The notes under the pieces are model-generated. The model did no database searches. It was not told where the DNA came from and saw nothing but the letters and a program-made list of their open reading frames with translations. The translations under genes were made by a program, and so were the position numbers. Shown one piece after another: positions 31,301-39,009 of a stretch of DNA of 39,009 bases. Source of the stretch: a virus; IMG/VR virus record IMGVR_UViG_3300025030_002128, positions 1-39,009 of that record; one strand, 5' to 3'. Each line of letters starts with the position of its first letter. Positions within the stretch are counted from its first letter, which is position 1.

Positions 31301-32529
31301 TAGCTAGTGGTAGTTCTCCCTATAGCCTAAGTGCATCACATCAAAAATATCTTGAAGCGAGTTCTCCAATGAAAGGTACAACCGCAAGAACTGTTTTTGA
31401 GAATGATAATAAATTTACGAATAATACCATTTTCGCTGAAGGCTATGTGACAGTTGACGCGGGCTATGAAACTGTTGATTCTGGTTACCTTGATTCATTA
31501 TTTGCAACCAATATCATTGGACATGCTTTTTCTCCCCCTCGCGACCGATCTGTAATCCCTGACGGCATGTATCAAAGAGATTTTAATTTGACATACGGGG
31601 ATGGAGACGAAAGAAACGACAGAGTTCAAGATGCTTTCTTTAGAAGAAAGCTATATGGCGACGAAAACGCAAGAAGAGAAAAAGTTGGGTATACTGCTAA
31701 TGCAAATGTCGGCATTAATAATAAAAATGAATTTGCAAGAAGAGAGTTAAGTAGATTAGAATCTCTTAATTTTGACGGATATTCTGCTGGATTTAAGACT
31801 GGCTCATTTATACATCCAAAAATTGGTATTAACGCAAATGTTTTCAATACGGTGAGATCTTCTCAAGATAATCAACATTATTTTGGTGGAAACAAAAAAC
31901 AGATTAATATGGTCATAAGAGGATTTAGTGGTTCGTACAATCAAAAAGGAGACACTGGATTATTAAACGGAAATCAATTTTCTTTGACAGGAACAACTGG
32001 TGTTGAATTAAGCCAAAGCTTATTTGATAAAAATAATGTATATTTTAATACAGGAAGTATTGTTGGGAAAAATTTTGATTTAAACTCTTTGTTTAATGTA
32101 GGCAGTGGCACCATTAATACAAAGCACGAACCATACATGACCTTTATGGTGTCCGCGTCAAATGAAGTATTCACTCCAGCTAGTTTTACGGTTGAATTTA
32201 AAGATGATAATTCTGCTGCTTGGAGTAGTTACAAAGGCATGAATGACTTTGGCTTATATGTTGAATCTAGCGAAACAGGTTGGAGACAATACAGATCAAA
32301 TCTAATTTCTGGTACACAACAGTTACCAAGAATAATTTTTGATGAATCAAGACCACACTGGCGTGTCTCGTGTTCTTCTGGAAAGACATATGCATTTAAA
32401 GATTTTAAACTTGAATTTAATCAACAGCTTACCGATGATGGAGTAAGAGATTATCAAAAACTAGACAATACAAACAATGAAGATGAATTTATATTTATCA
32501 ATAGAAGCATAATGCCAAAAACGGAGTAA
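28384..32529 (+). CDS. Giant wedge/tail protein: P2-gpI-like core with two LamG-like domains
   Basis: 1381 residues. Residues about 115-310 form a LamG/concanavalin-like domain (YLFLNGTDQYISAS, LYVSAWIKP, GSLDEIRVFHTASE, ALNYRFNEG). About 384-525 resemble a P2 gpI/wedge-type core (DTEQESLLTSFSFAMARFFD, FLPFLTRYFGWK, FWRRILNNLPYLLKTKG, LDAFFNVLG). About 570-770 are a second LamG-like domain (YTIETLVQLP, GRFLHIAAG, GFFGEVRFWSRKLSGSEL, LRAQWALNE). About 800-1381 are unassigned, with FRWFDKKLSDSIKQLLP near 920. It may both build the baseplate and bind surface glycan. Domain edges are approximate. Confidence 0.72.
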   Translation: MANKKIPFQLIFNENLKRDAVSSFTKPLSFDQLGDFIQEREKIRRLVDQGLETELKVDYSNLSNHVFFDSAVSKFDIAKDRILNDYPYNGTSEEKDAFNLTGSGYEGYILEQWPRSVGYLFLNGTDQYISASDTDNGLLLGSSSLYVSAWIKPAITNQNIILQVLSSSTGPIKKQGYDFFLSGATDPHVKFTLYSGSQKVSISSSYTAYTGSFNNVSVIYDNNSDLLSLYVNNSRKVSASVVFNSIEFAPISLMIGSGSQYTSPSSSYDFYSGSLDEIRVFHTASELYHLKNYNKPIDSEDFVALNYRFNEGIVGTSSIDQVVVDYSKSTLHGVILNYTSTARVSGTSMALDPGDPILYSFHSGVIVFSSSQELSASAYDNTNNNQIKNLIGEYILSADTEQESLLTSFSFAMARFFDELKLYIDQFENLRITNYQGTNQTPDLFLPFLTRYFGWKVTDHFGDSNPLEFFFGDGVLSTGSLDTSLFEIRNQFWRRILNNLPYLLKTKGKRYNLDAFFNVLGVNKDNISIKEYGYTKGTSIQDTRIHKEKSVSLLGIGTGSLSASFMKVPLMVTASNNTYTIETLVQLPYVSASYSSSIKEVTGSLWQFIDPEQVTGSFGLYWRRNDLTSASGSFVLSGTGATFSASGGVFSSSVISVFDGRFLHIAAGIDSAQLPFIELRSIDNDAISFSGSYAGTTALSGVFTGSKYDFIIGANSGSIAVSKTHGFFGEVRFWSRKLSGSELDDHALNFESIGTGDPLELPYPLRAQWALNENKASDSTGVINGITDLSRNKFFATGSQFLSSHNPYKKFLLELNYLSPNIDLKWTENKIRIHNKSELKLADVSTDTNEVSLEFNLVDALNQDISKIYSTIDTMNNVVGAPVNKYRDEYVELENIRRRYFDRLNDSVNFTNFFKLFRWFDKKLSDSIKQLLPTRVKFIGGEQVVESHFLERNKYGYKFPIFRTPKDIDEGIIASGSSPYSLSASHQKYLEASSPMKGTTARTVFENDNKFTNNTIFAEGYVTVDAGYETVDSGYLDSLFATNIIGHAFSPPRDRSVIPDGMYQRDFNLTYGDGDERNDRVQDAFFRRKLYGDENARREKVGYTANANVGINNKNEFARRELSRLESLNFDGYSAGFKTGSFIHPKIGINANVFNTVRSSQDNQHYFGGNKKQINMVIRGFSGSYNQKGDTGLLNGNQFSLTGTTGVELSQSLFDKNNVYFNTGSIVGKNFDLNSLFNVGSGTINTKHEPYMTFMVSASNEVFTPASFTVEFKDDNSAAWSSYKGMNDFGLYVESSETGWRQYRSNLISGTQQLPRIIFDESRPHWRVSCSSGKTYAFKDFKLEFNQQLTDDGVRDYQKLDNTNNEDEFIFINRSIMPKTE

Positions 32530-32532
32530 CGC

Positions 32533-34755
32533 ATGGCACTTAGAGACACAAGCTATTTTAATTGGCAAACAAAATTTATATTTGGGCCTGTTGGTTATTC
32601 TAGCGGTTCATCTGGAATTAAGAACTTTACATACAAGAATGTAACCTATCAACATCAAGGAAGTTCTTATTTTTTAGATGCAGCATTTGATTCAAGTGGA
32701 ACAATGTATGTTTGTGGAACCGTCCGAGCAACAAAGCCCATTTCAGGTTCAACCTCCGATAATTATTATTGGGTAGTTTTGAAATCTGCCGATGAATGGA
32801 AATCATATACAGTATCTGACTTATTTAACGATGACGAAGAAAACACGGCAGGTAGCGCCGATCGTCCAGCTATAGCGACAAGCATGGCTGTTGATCAAAA
32901 TGATTATATTTATGTTACTGGATGCGCCGCAAGATCTGGTTCTGTAGTTTCTAGTGATACGTCCATTATTTTTGCAAGAAGATCCACAGACAAAGGTCTG
33001 ACGTGGCAGACTGTTTTTTGTTCAGGAAGTGGAGTCCAAACTACAGGTGGTGACATTTCTTCTATAGCTCTTAAGGTGTTTAATTATAAGCAATATAAAC
33101 ATGACGGAACTATCTCGTCAAGCAACGATGTATGGATTGGGGGTGGATCTCTTTCTGGCGCTGCTGGAAGTCTTTGGAGATGGGTAACTTTTAAATCAAT
33201 TGACGGTTCAAGTGGAAGTTTCACACAAGAAGATACGTGGACCAATTCGGGTAGTACTGGTCCAATTACATTTGCCTCATGTATGGCTGCCCCACAAGAT
33301 GATGTCACGAATAGCAAGAAAGGATGGCTCCTAGTAGGGGGTACAGCCAGAACAGCTGACAATGGTTTTGAGCACGCTTTTAGGGTGTTTAATGGAATCA
33401 GTACGTGGACACAAATTACAGGCTTGCAGTCCCCACTCGGCGGCGGCACAATCGCGACTGGTCATTTGCTTGATATGGTAACCGTTCCTAGTGGTTCTGT
33501 TGTTGGGTTTGGTGGCGGGAGCAAAATTGTTGTTGCTGGTATGGGAGACTCAGGTGAAGATGGTATGATTTGGATGTCAGACAGAGCAGCACCGACAGCT
33601 CCGAATCATTGGAATTGTATAATGTATGAAAACAATTATTATAATGCTGCTGACTTAACAATAGATCCATCTAATGCTCTTAATGAATTATTATATTATT
33701 ATGGGTGTGCTATGGAAGAGACTACAAATAAGTCTCTTTATTTTGTGGGTACTGCTCGCATTGGTTCAAATAAAATTAATACTGTTAGATTCTATTCGTC
33801 AGGTAATTTAGCTGATGTAGTTGCTACACCAACTAATCCTGCATTTTCGGTCATGAAGGGAACAACTTGGTCAGATACAGACTATGGAGTACATAACGAA
33901 CTTTTGATATCTTCTAGAAGAATAAAAATTGGTTTAAATAAAGACAAGTTTGGCAATTCAGATTTATGGGTTTTAGGCTTTAACCAAGGAAACGTCGCTT
34001 CTATTATTAGAAAGGGACACAAGAAATATAATAAACAAAATTTAGGACCAAGAATGTTAAATTCGTCATTTGGCTACGTGCATGAAGAAATTTCTGGATC
34101 AGTTGTGGAGAGATTTAAGCTTAACAATATATCCGAATTTCCTCATTCTGAAGGCATGTATCAAATGAAGAGCATTGTTTTAGGCACCCAAGATTCAGGA
34201 AAAGTTGGCAAAACTGACGATAGTATAGTTCAAGTTAATCATATTGGTTCTTTTGTCAAGGTCTTATGGCCAAAACAAGATCAAGATGTTTTTGTCAAAG
34301 GCTTTGGAGATTTTGCAATTGGTCAAAAACCTGGCAAACTGTCAACAGAATGGCAATCAGGTGAATTTATTGATGTTTCAAAAGATAATTTTGATCATGT
34401 TTCATTATATTGTTATGCTCTAAAGGCCAACAGTGGCTCACAAGACTCAATTTTGGTTCGTGTAGAAAGAAGACCATTGAGAAGCACTGGCTTCGGAGTT
34501 GAACAGGCCGTAGAGCATATAATATCTGGAAGCTATGTTGAATCAATTTATCGTGATCAATTGCACAGAAAAGATGTTGATTATGGCGATTTATCAATAA
34601 AGGAAGTGACCTTCCCAATAGATATTTCATTAACAAATGTTAAAGATTTTAGAGTATCTGCAAAAATGAAAAACGGACAATCTTCTGACGAGAATAGAAA
34701 TTTTGTAATCTGGGCAAGACTTATTAAATCTAATAAAAATCACGAAGAAACATAA
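32533..34755 (+). CDS. BNR/Asp-box propeller-like tail protein
   Basis: 740 residues. The first about 450 have a beta-propeller look, with repeated strand blocks such as DAAFDSSGTMYVCGT, MAVDQNDYIYVTG, and a clear Asp box STDKGLTWQ near residues 150-158. A degenerate one (SADEWKS) lies near 84. The C-terminal third has structural segments (FVKVLWPKQDQDVFVKGFGDF, then LSLTNVKDFRVSAKMKNG-like strands). Catalytic sialidase residues cannot be identified. It is likely a receptor-binding or decorating protein of the baseplate or fibre. ACGGAG lies before the ATG, three bases after the giant gene. Confidence 0.65.
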   Translation: MALRDTSYFNWQTKFIFGPVGYSSGSSGIKNFTYKNVTYQHQGSSYFLDAAFDSSGTMYVCGTVRATKPISGSTSDNYYWVVLKSADEWKSYTVSDLFNDDEENTAGSADRPAIATSMAVDQNDYIYVTGCAARSGSVVSSDTSIIFARRSTDKGLTWQTVFCSGSGVQTTGGDISSIALKVFNYKQYKHDGTISSSNDVWIGGGSLSGAAGSLWRWVTFKSIDGSSGSFTQEDTWTNSGSTGPITFASCMAAPQDDVTNSKKGWLLVGGTARTADNGFEHAFRVFNGISTWTQITGLQSPLGGGTIATGHLLDMVTVPSGSVVGFGGGSKIVVAGMGDSGEDGMIWMSDRAAPTAPNHWNCIMYENNYYNAADLTIDPSNALNELLYYYGCAMEETTNKSLYFVGTARIGSNKINTVRFYSSGNLADVVATPTNPAFSVMKGTTWSDTDYGVHNELLISSRRIKIGLNKDKFGNSDLWVLGFNQGNVASIIRKGHKKYNKQNLGPRMLNSSFGYVHEEISGSVVERFKLNNISEFPHSEGMYQMKSIVLGTQDSGKVGKTDDSIVQVNHIGSFVKVLWPKQDQDVFVKGFGDFAIGQKPGKLSTEWQSGEFIDVSKDNFDHVSLYCYALKANSGSQDSILVRVERRPLRSTGFGVEQAVEHIISGSYVESIYRDQLHRKDVDYGDLSIKEVTFPIDISLTNVKDFRVSAKMKNGQSSDENRNFVIWARLIKSNKNHEET

Positions 34756-35841
34756 ATGAAAAAATTAACCCTTAACACAAACAAAGGGCCTGGGAAACAG
34801 CTAGAATTTTTCAATGACCATAGCGATTCTCTTGATTTTTTAAATGATAAACAATATCATTTGAATGCCAAATCTGGCCATCTTATATTGAGTTCTAGCA
34901 ATGGATCAGAAATTTATGTTAGTGGTACTCTTGATTTACTTAGTTATTCCAAGTTTGATGTACGGTATCTGAATACGGCATCTCTCCCTGACCAAAGATA
35001 TGTGCTTACATCTTCTGATGTAGAACAAAGAATTCAAAGCAATCTCGTAACAAGTGGCACTTTTAAAATTCAAAGTATTATTTCTAATTATTCACAATAT
35101 CTTATTTTGTCTTCAACTGTAGGCTCTATTGTTGCTTTGTCTTCGTCTTTAGATTTTCCAAATACAGACAAGAATTACCACATAAGAGCTGTTAATTCTG
35201 ATTTAATCCTATCTTCTTCGTCAACTTCTATTATTGCGTTTTCTTCTGCTTTGGATATTACAAACGTTGGCAATAAAAATTATCAAATTAGAAATCCAAA
35301 TGGACATCTCATTTTAAGCTCTTCCATTGGTTCCAGAATCACAGCTAGTGGCTCTTTGCTCATTCTTAGCGCATCCGTTGCTGTAGGTGGTGCCAGTGTT
35401 GGTACGACTGGTGATTATGGTCAGCTCATTTTGTCAAATCCGTTAAACCAGACAGACGCAGTTGCGGGAGTTAATCTAAGAACAGCATCGGGTTGGAATG
35501 TTTATTTAAGGACACGTCAGGATGTATCATGGCTGGAACTGACAACAGGTCAAGGCGTCTTGCAGCATCAATGGGTGGCAACGAACTATAATTTATCTGG
35601 AGCTGTCACATTTTTAGGTCAGTTAAGTGCTAGCATCGTCGCAAAGGATCAGCACCTTATCTTGAGTTCATCGGTAGGTTCAAGAATTGCAATAAGCGGG
35701 GCAATGATCCTTGTCGGCCAGTCAAATGACAAAAAAGATGCACTTGCATCGCCAGCGCCAGGGACGATAATATGGAACTCTTCATCTGGTTCAATGCAGG
35801 TTTTTGATGGAACAGATTGGAAAATCATTACGGTGACCTAA
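34756..35841 (+). CDS. Repeat-built tail fibre protein
   Basis: 361 residues with five imperfect copies of a unit centred on [HYD]LILSSS.GS.I..S..L, near residues 42, 113, 147, 182 and 300. Copies 2 to 4 are spaced 34-35 residues. Several copies are preceded by LDF..(N)..K.Y.[IL]. Such short beta repeats build trimeric fibre shafts. The C terminus (GTIIWNSSSGSMQVFDGTDWKII) is a common fibre-end segment, PGTIIWNSS.G.....G..W. The start follows directly on the stop of the propeller-like gene. The likely role is a host-recognition fibre. Confidence 0.75.
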   Translation: MKKLTLNTNKGPGKQLEFFNDHSDSLDFLNDKQYHLNAKSGHLILSSSNGSEIYVSGTLDLLSYSKFDVRYLNTASLPDQRYVLTSSDVEQRIQSNLVTSGTFKIQSIISNYSQYLILSSTVGSIVALSSSLDFPNTDKNYHIRAVNSDLILSSSSTSIIAFSSALDITNVGNKNYQIRNPNGHLILSSSIGSRITASGSLLILSASVAVGGASVGTTGDYGQLILSNPLNQTDAVAGVNLRTASGWNVYLRTRQDVSWLELTTGQGVLQHQWVATNYNLSGAVTFLGQLSASIVAKDQHLILSSSVGSRIAISGAMILVGQSNDKKDALASPAPGTIIWNSSSGSMQVFDGTDWKIITVT

Positions 35842-35850
35842 TTATTAAAA

Positions 35851-36579
35851 ATGAGCGGTTTTTTAGACAAAAAGGAGAGGGTTTTTGATATTGTCCTAAC
35901 AGACCTCGGCAGGAAACTCTTATCAGAAAATCAGTTAGAATTTGTGCACTATGCTTTTAGCGATAGTGGTGTGGATTATAGTGGTTCTATAGATATGGTG
36001 TCCAAAACAACTGGCACCTTGGATGATTTTGTGTTTAGAAATTTGGCTTTTGAAGCAAATCAAGAAAAAGATAGTCTAAAAGATAAAACATTGGATACTT
36101 GGCTGTTTACAATACCCGCAAATAGTCCAGTTGTTCCAGAATTTAAGCCGAGTCTTACAGGAAGTATGACCCTAAATAGAAGATATAAGGTAGAAAAAGT
36201 TGTTAAAGTAATTGAACAGGCCATATCAAATCCAACAGCACGAGTGTTTGCTGTGAGCCCTCTTGACATAATTCTTGGCGCTTCTATTCCAAACCAAGCT
36301 CAAGCCCCCCGCGCCCACGTATATGCGCAAAAATTGGCCAACGACATAAAGGCTGAAGTGGAGACCAAGGTAGAGAAAAAGCCTACCGCTCCTAGTTTCT
36401 TGACCAAGAAAGTAAAAAAAATTATTGCAGAAATTAAGCGTGTTACGGCCATGTCTCCGTTTGCATTTCCGCCTCTTCTTAGTAAAAGTACAAAACTGGC
36501 CATACTAAAGCACGAATACAAAGACAAGACAAATGGTCGCAACTATGATAATGATTTAAAAAATGGGATTATACCATAA
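35851..36579 (+). CDS. Structural protein of unknown role
   Basis: 242 residues. The N terminus FLDKKERVFDIVLTDLGRKLLSE ... EFVHYAFSDSGVDYSG is a pattern I associate with virion proteins encoded near tail fibres, but I cannot name a family with certainty. Residues about 150-220 are helical and basic (AEVETKVEKKPTAPSFLTKK, VKKIIAEIKR). It ends on a TAATG overlap with the next gene. Its place among fibre genes implies a tail or fibre-assembly part. Confidence 0.6.
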   Translation: MSGFLDKKERVFDIVLTDLGRKLLSENQLEFVHYAFSDSGVDYSGSIDMVSKTTGTLDDFVFRNLAFEANQEKDSLKDKTLDTWLFTIPANSPVVPEFKPSLTGSMTLNRRYKVEKVVKVIEQAISNPTARVFAVSPLDIILGASIPNQAQAPRAHVYAQKLANDIKAEVETKVEKKPTAPSFLTKKVKKIIAEIKRVTAMSPFAFPPLLSKSTKLAILKHEYKDKTNGRNYDNDLKNGIIP

Positions 36580-36923
36580 TGGCCATAAATATTGATTTAT
36601 TTAACCATATTTTTTTGGGAAACGGAAGCTTTCTAAACAAAAGTACGGGCGTCTTATCAAAAGAAATAGGCCCCCCTCCAGATATAAAAATAGAAGAAAA
36701 TCTCACTATTGTTACTGGCGTTGATAGGCAAAAAATAAACCTAAATATAGTCTCTGATAATTTTAGAGCAGAACCAATAAATGGCTTTCTTATAGAAGTA
36801 TATTCAAGTGGATCCGATGGCAGATTAACAAGATTGTTTAAAAATGATGATATTGATTTGAACGGAAATATAACAAACGAGAGCTTCTCACAATATTTTG
36901 ATTTAAAGATTGATGAAGAATAA
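36579..36923 (+). CDS. Small structural-region unknown protein
   Basis: 114 residues, beta-rich, with PPPDIKIEENLTIVTGVDRQ and FLIEVYSSGSDGRLTRLF segments. There is no recognised domain, signal or membrane segment. It starts on the TAA of the previous gene and is followed after four bases by the large FnIII-like gene. It is probably a minor virion protein or assembly partner for that product. Confidence 0.58.
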   Translation: MAINIDLFNHIFLGNGSFLNKSTGVLSKEIGPPPDIKIEENLTIVTGVDRQKINLNIVSDNFRAEPINGFLIEVYSSGSDGRLTRLFKNDDIDLNGNITNESFSQYFDLKIDEE

Positions 36924-36926
36924 TAT

Positions 36927-39009
36927 ATGGCTTTTTTTACACAAAATAAAAATATCAAATCTGTTAATTTTTCTTTAGATCTTGATACGCTTTCTAAATC
37001 AATAGAAATTGCCAAAAAACAACAACTTGATCAAATTGAAGCAACGCAACCTAAGGTTCGTTCCACCATATTTTCTGTTGGAAGAGATCCAAGGGTCCTA
37101 TCATTAGATCAAATATCAACTCCAGATCTGTTTCTTGTTGAAATATTGCACGATCAATTAAAACAGTTATTTTTAAGAATTAATTGGAAAATATCCAGAT
37201 TTGATACAGATAGTGGCCAAATAGTTGGTTTTAACGTTTACAGAAAAAGAATTAGAGGGCTTTCAGGCGATAGGTTGACTATTTCTAATTTTGAAAAATT
37301 ATCGAAGAGAGTTAAAAAAGTAGGCAGATTTAATTTTGATAAAAAAGGTATTTCATATTCGAAAAAAGACATTATTCCACTTTCTGTATTAAATGCTAAA
37401 TTGTCACAAGAACAAGAAAGCAAAAATAGTCAATCAATTAATCAACTAGAAAAATCAATTTCTTTATCTTCTGAAATAGAAACATTAATTGCTAATAAAT
37501 TTGAAAAAATAGCTTATGTAGATTACACTAAATTTATCAAAAAAGAAAAACAAAAAAAGGTATTTGTAGAAGATGCTAATTTTATAAACTTGTCTTTTGA
37601 CGATAGGAAGGTAGGCTATAGAGAAACTTTTGAATATTTTGTAACTTCTATAACGAAATCAGGAGAAGAAACGCACCAATCTGATATTGTGAAAGTATTA
37701 GTGTTTGACAGCAAAGGGATAAGTCCCCCTCTTGTAACCGCAAAACAAATTAATGAAAATTCTGTTCTTTTGTCTGTGAATTTCTCAGAATCTGATCAAA
37801 TTAGTCAAATATCTGTTCTTAGAAAATCTGAAGATGAAATTGTTTTTAAAGAGAAAGTCATTGTAGAAGACTTTTCAAAAGAATCTGTTGATATTGTTGA
37901 TAATGATGCGCGATATTCAAAAACCTATGTATATAGAGTCTTTCTTAAAAACATTGATGGCATTATTTCCAATCCAACAGAAATAACAGTTTTTTCTTCT
38001 GCTCAAAAAATTACAGAAAAAAGCAGATCTAATAACTTAAAAATTCCTATTTTAAGCGCAGTTCAGGATCAAAATTCAGATTTTATTAAAATTATTATTT
38101 TTCCAAATGATCCCAAGATTTTATATTATCAACTAGAGAGAAGAGATTTGACAATCGGAGAAAAGAAATTTTCTGTTCCTTCTGCTGTTTATACAAATTT
38201 TGGTGGAAGTGGCTGGACTAATAATAAATTTTTTGTAGACAAGGATAACTTATCTGAAATAGTATTTGTAGACAATTTAGTTTCTACGGGTCACATTTAT
38301 CAATATAGAATTCTTGGATTAGATATATTTGGTAATTCTAGCTCTTATGCTTTCTCTTTGGTTAAATCAGAAAAGAAAAAATCTCTTAGATCACCCATAG
38401 CTATACAGGTGGGAGTATTGAGACAGTTTCCGATAAGAATAAAGCTATTATGGCAAAACGATAATGCAAACGTAGATAAGGCTGCAATTTCTTATTTGGT
38501 CCAAAGGAGAAAACAAGGAGAAGTAATTTATGAGTCTTTTCCCTTGACAAAAAACGAGTTTCTTGTTGATGAAGCGTTATCTGAAGATATTGTACCGTTT
38601 TCTGAAGAGAAAACAGAAGACACTTTTGAATCAACAGAAAACGTAAAAACAACCGCAGATAATGTAATTGTCTCAAAGGAAACAAGAAGATCTTTTGGAA
38701 TGCCTGACTTTCTTAAAGAAAGTGATATATATTTTTACAGGATTAAAGCTGTTTTGCCAGATGAAAGCGAAAGTAATTTTACAGAAGAAATAAAGGTGTC
38801 TACTTTGTCTGAATTATCTGATCCTCTTGACTTTAAAGTCGCCGTGGAAAATATAAAAGTTAGACCATTAATGGCAAAATTGTCTTGGCGTACCAATCCG
38901 ACAAGGCTTAAACCTGATCAATGGATTATAGAGAGACGTATTGATGATATTAATGATACATTTAAGGTTATAGGAAAAGCTTATCTTAAAGAAGAGTTTT
39001 TTGATAGAG
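36927..39009 (+). CDS. Large FnIII-like repeat tail protein, 3' end outside window
   Basis: The ATG at 36927 opens a frame that stays open to the window end (694 codons, no stop). After an N-terminal region of about 170 residues come repeated fibronectin-III-like domains. These are recognised by the F-strand pattern Y.Y.V/I..... G..S: ETFEYFVTSITKSGEETHQS, KTYVYRVFLKNIDGIISNP, HIYQYRILGLDIFGNSSSY and DIYFYRIKAVLPDESESNF, each about 90-170 residues apart. FnIII chains in phages are usually surface-exposed adhesion or spacer modules on tail proteins. The protein is truncated only by the window edge. Confidence 0.72.
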   Translation, partial: MAFFTQNKNIKSVNFSLDLDTLSKSIEIAKKQQLDQIEATQPKVRSTIFSVGRDPRVLSLDQISTPDLFLVEILHDQLKQLFLRINWKISRFDTDSGQIVGFNVYRKRIRGLSGDRLTISNFEKLSKRVKKVGRFNFDKKGISYSKKDIIPLSVLNAKLSQEQESKNSQSINQLEKSISLSSEIETLIANKFEKIAYVDYTKFIKKEKQKKVFVEDANFINLSFDDRKVGYRETFEYFVTSITKSGEETHQSDIVKVLVFDSKGISPPLVTAKQINENSVLLSVNFSESDQISQISVLRKSEDEIVFKEKVIVEDFSKESVDIVDNDARYSKTYVYRVFLKNIDGIISNPTEITVFSSAQKITEKSRSNNLKIPILSAVQDQNSDFIKIIIFPNDPKILYYQLERRDLTIGEKKFSVPSAVYTNFGGSGWTNNKFFVDKDNLSEIVFVDNLVSTGHIYQYRILGLDIFGNSSSYAFSLVKSEKKKSLRSPIAIQVGVLRQFPIRIKLLWQNDNANVDKAAISYLVQRRKQGEVIYESFPLTKNEFLVDEALSEDIVPFSEEKTEDTFESTENVKTTADNVIVSKETRRSFGMPDFLKESDIYFYRIKAVLPDESESNFTEEIKVSTLSELSDPLDFKVAVENIKVRPLMAKLSWRTNPTRLKPDQWIIERRIDDINDTFKVIGKAYLKEEFFDR

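Overview
This AT-rich window is densely coded, almost entirely on the plus strand, with many 1-4 bp ATGA/TAATG overlaps. It reads as part of a large contractile-tailed phage (myovirus) genome. The supporting genes are a gp25-like and a gp6-like baseplate wedge protein, a gp5-like OB-fold spike protein, a T4 gp55-like late sigma factor, an M15 endolysin, a transglycosylase and a homing endonuclease. There are no integrase, tRNA, rRNA or CRISPR signals, and no gene-free stretch longer than about 100 bases. The host cannot be named. Heptose-type enzymes and a lipoprotein signal fit a Gram-negative host, but that is inference.

Region 1 (1-17366) is a long, translationally coupled run of sugar-nucleotide and glycan genes. 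(a) 476-5561 holds a GT2 glycosyltransferase, a PseB/CapE-type 4,6-dehydratase, a CapF-like reductase whose cupin half is a separate gene, and two tandem duplicated glycosyltransferases. (b) 5562-10151 holds a PMI-type cupin, a fused nucleotidyltransferase-kinase, a KdsC-like HAD phosphatase, a shikimate-dehydrogenase-like enzyme and a GatZ/KbaZ-like TIM-barrel protein. I do not recognise this combination as a known pathway, and it is the most interesting part of the window. (c) 10144-14775 holds unknown small proteins, two related glycosyltransferases, a secreted small protein, a GalE-type epimerase, a coiled-coil protein and a homing endonuclease. (d) 14768-17366 holds a short UDP-glucose-dehydrogenase-like enzyme, separate HldE-type adenylyltransferase and kinase genes, and a second PMI-type cupin. 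Small Cys-rich proteins are scattered among the enzymes. The likely output is one or more unusual activated sugars used to modify host surface glycan, phage particles or phage DNA.

Region 2 (17363-23407) begins at the only minus-strand gene (Sm/SH3-like small protein). It carries lysis and regulatory functions: M15 endolysin with a peptidoglycan-binding domain, zinc ribbon protein, HExxH lipoprotein, YkuK-type RNase H-like protein, membrane-anchored lytic transglycosylase, FmdB-type zinc ribbon protein, gp55-like sigma factor, coiled-coil proteins and a ClpP-like protease. Several genes here have their own sigma70-like promoters with 17-bp spacers, and three plus-strand promoters share a TGTGA extended -10.

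Region 3 (23418-39009) is the baseplate and tail-fibre block: gp5-like spike, small protein, gp25, gp6-like wedge, a DNRLRE-like protein, a 1381-aa protein that combines a P2-gpI-like core with two LamG-like lectin domains, a BNR/Asp-box propeller-like protein, a repeat-built fibre protein, two small structural proteins, and a large FnIII-like protein cut by the window end.
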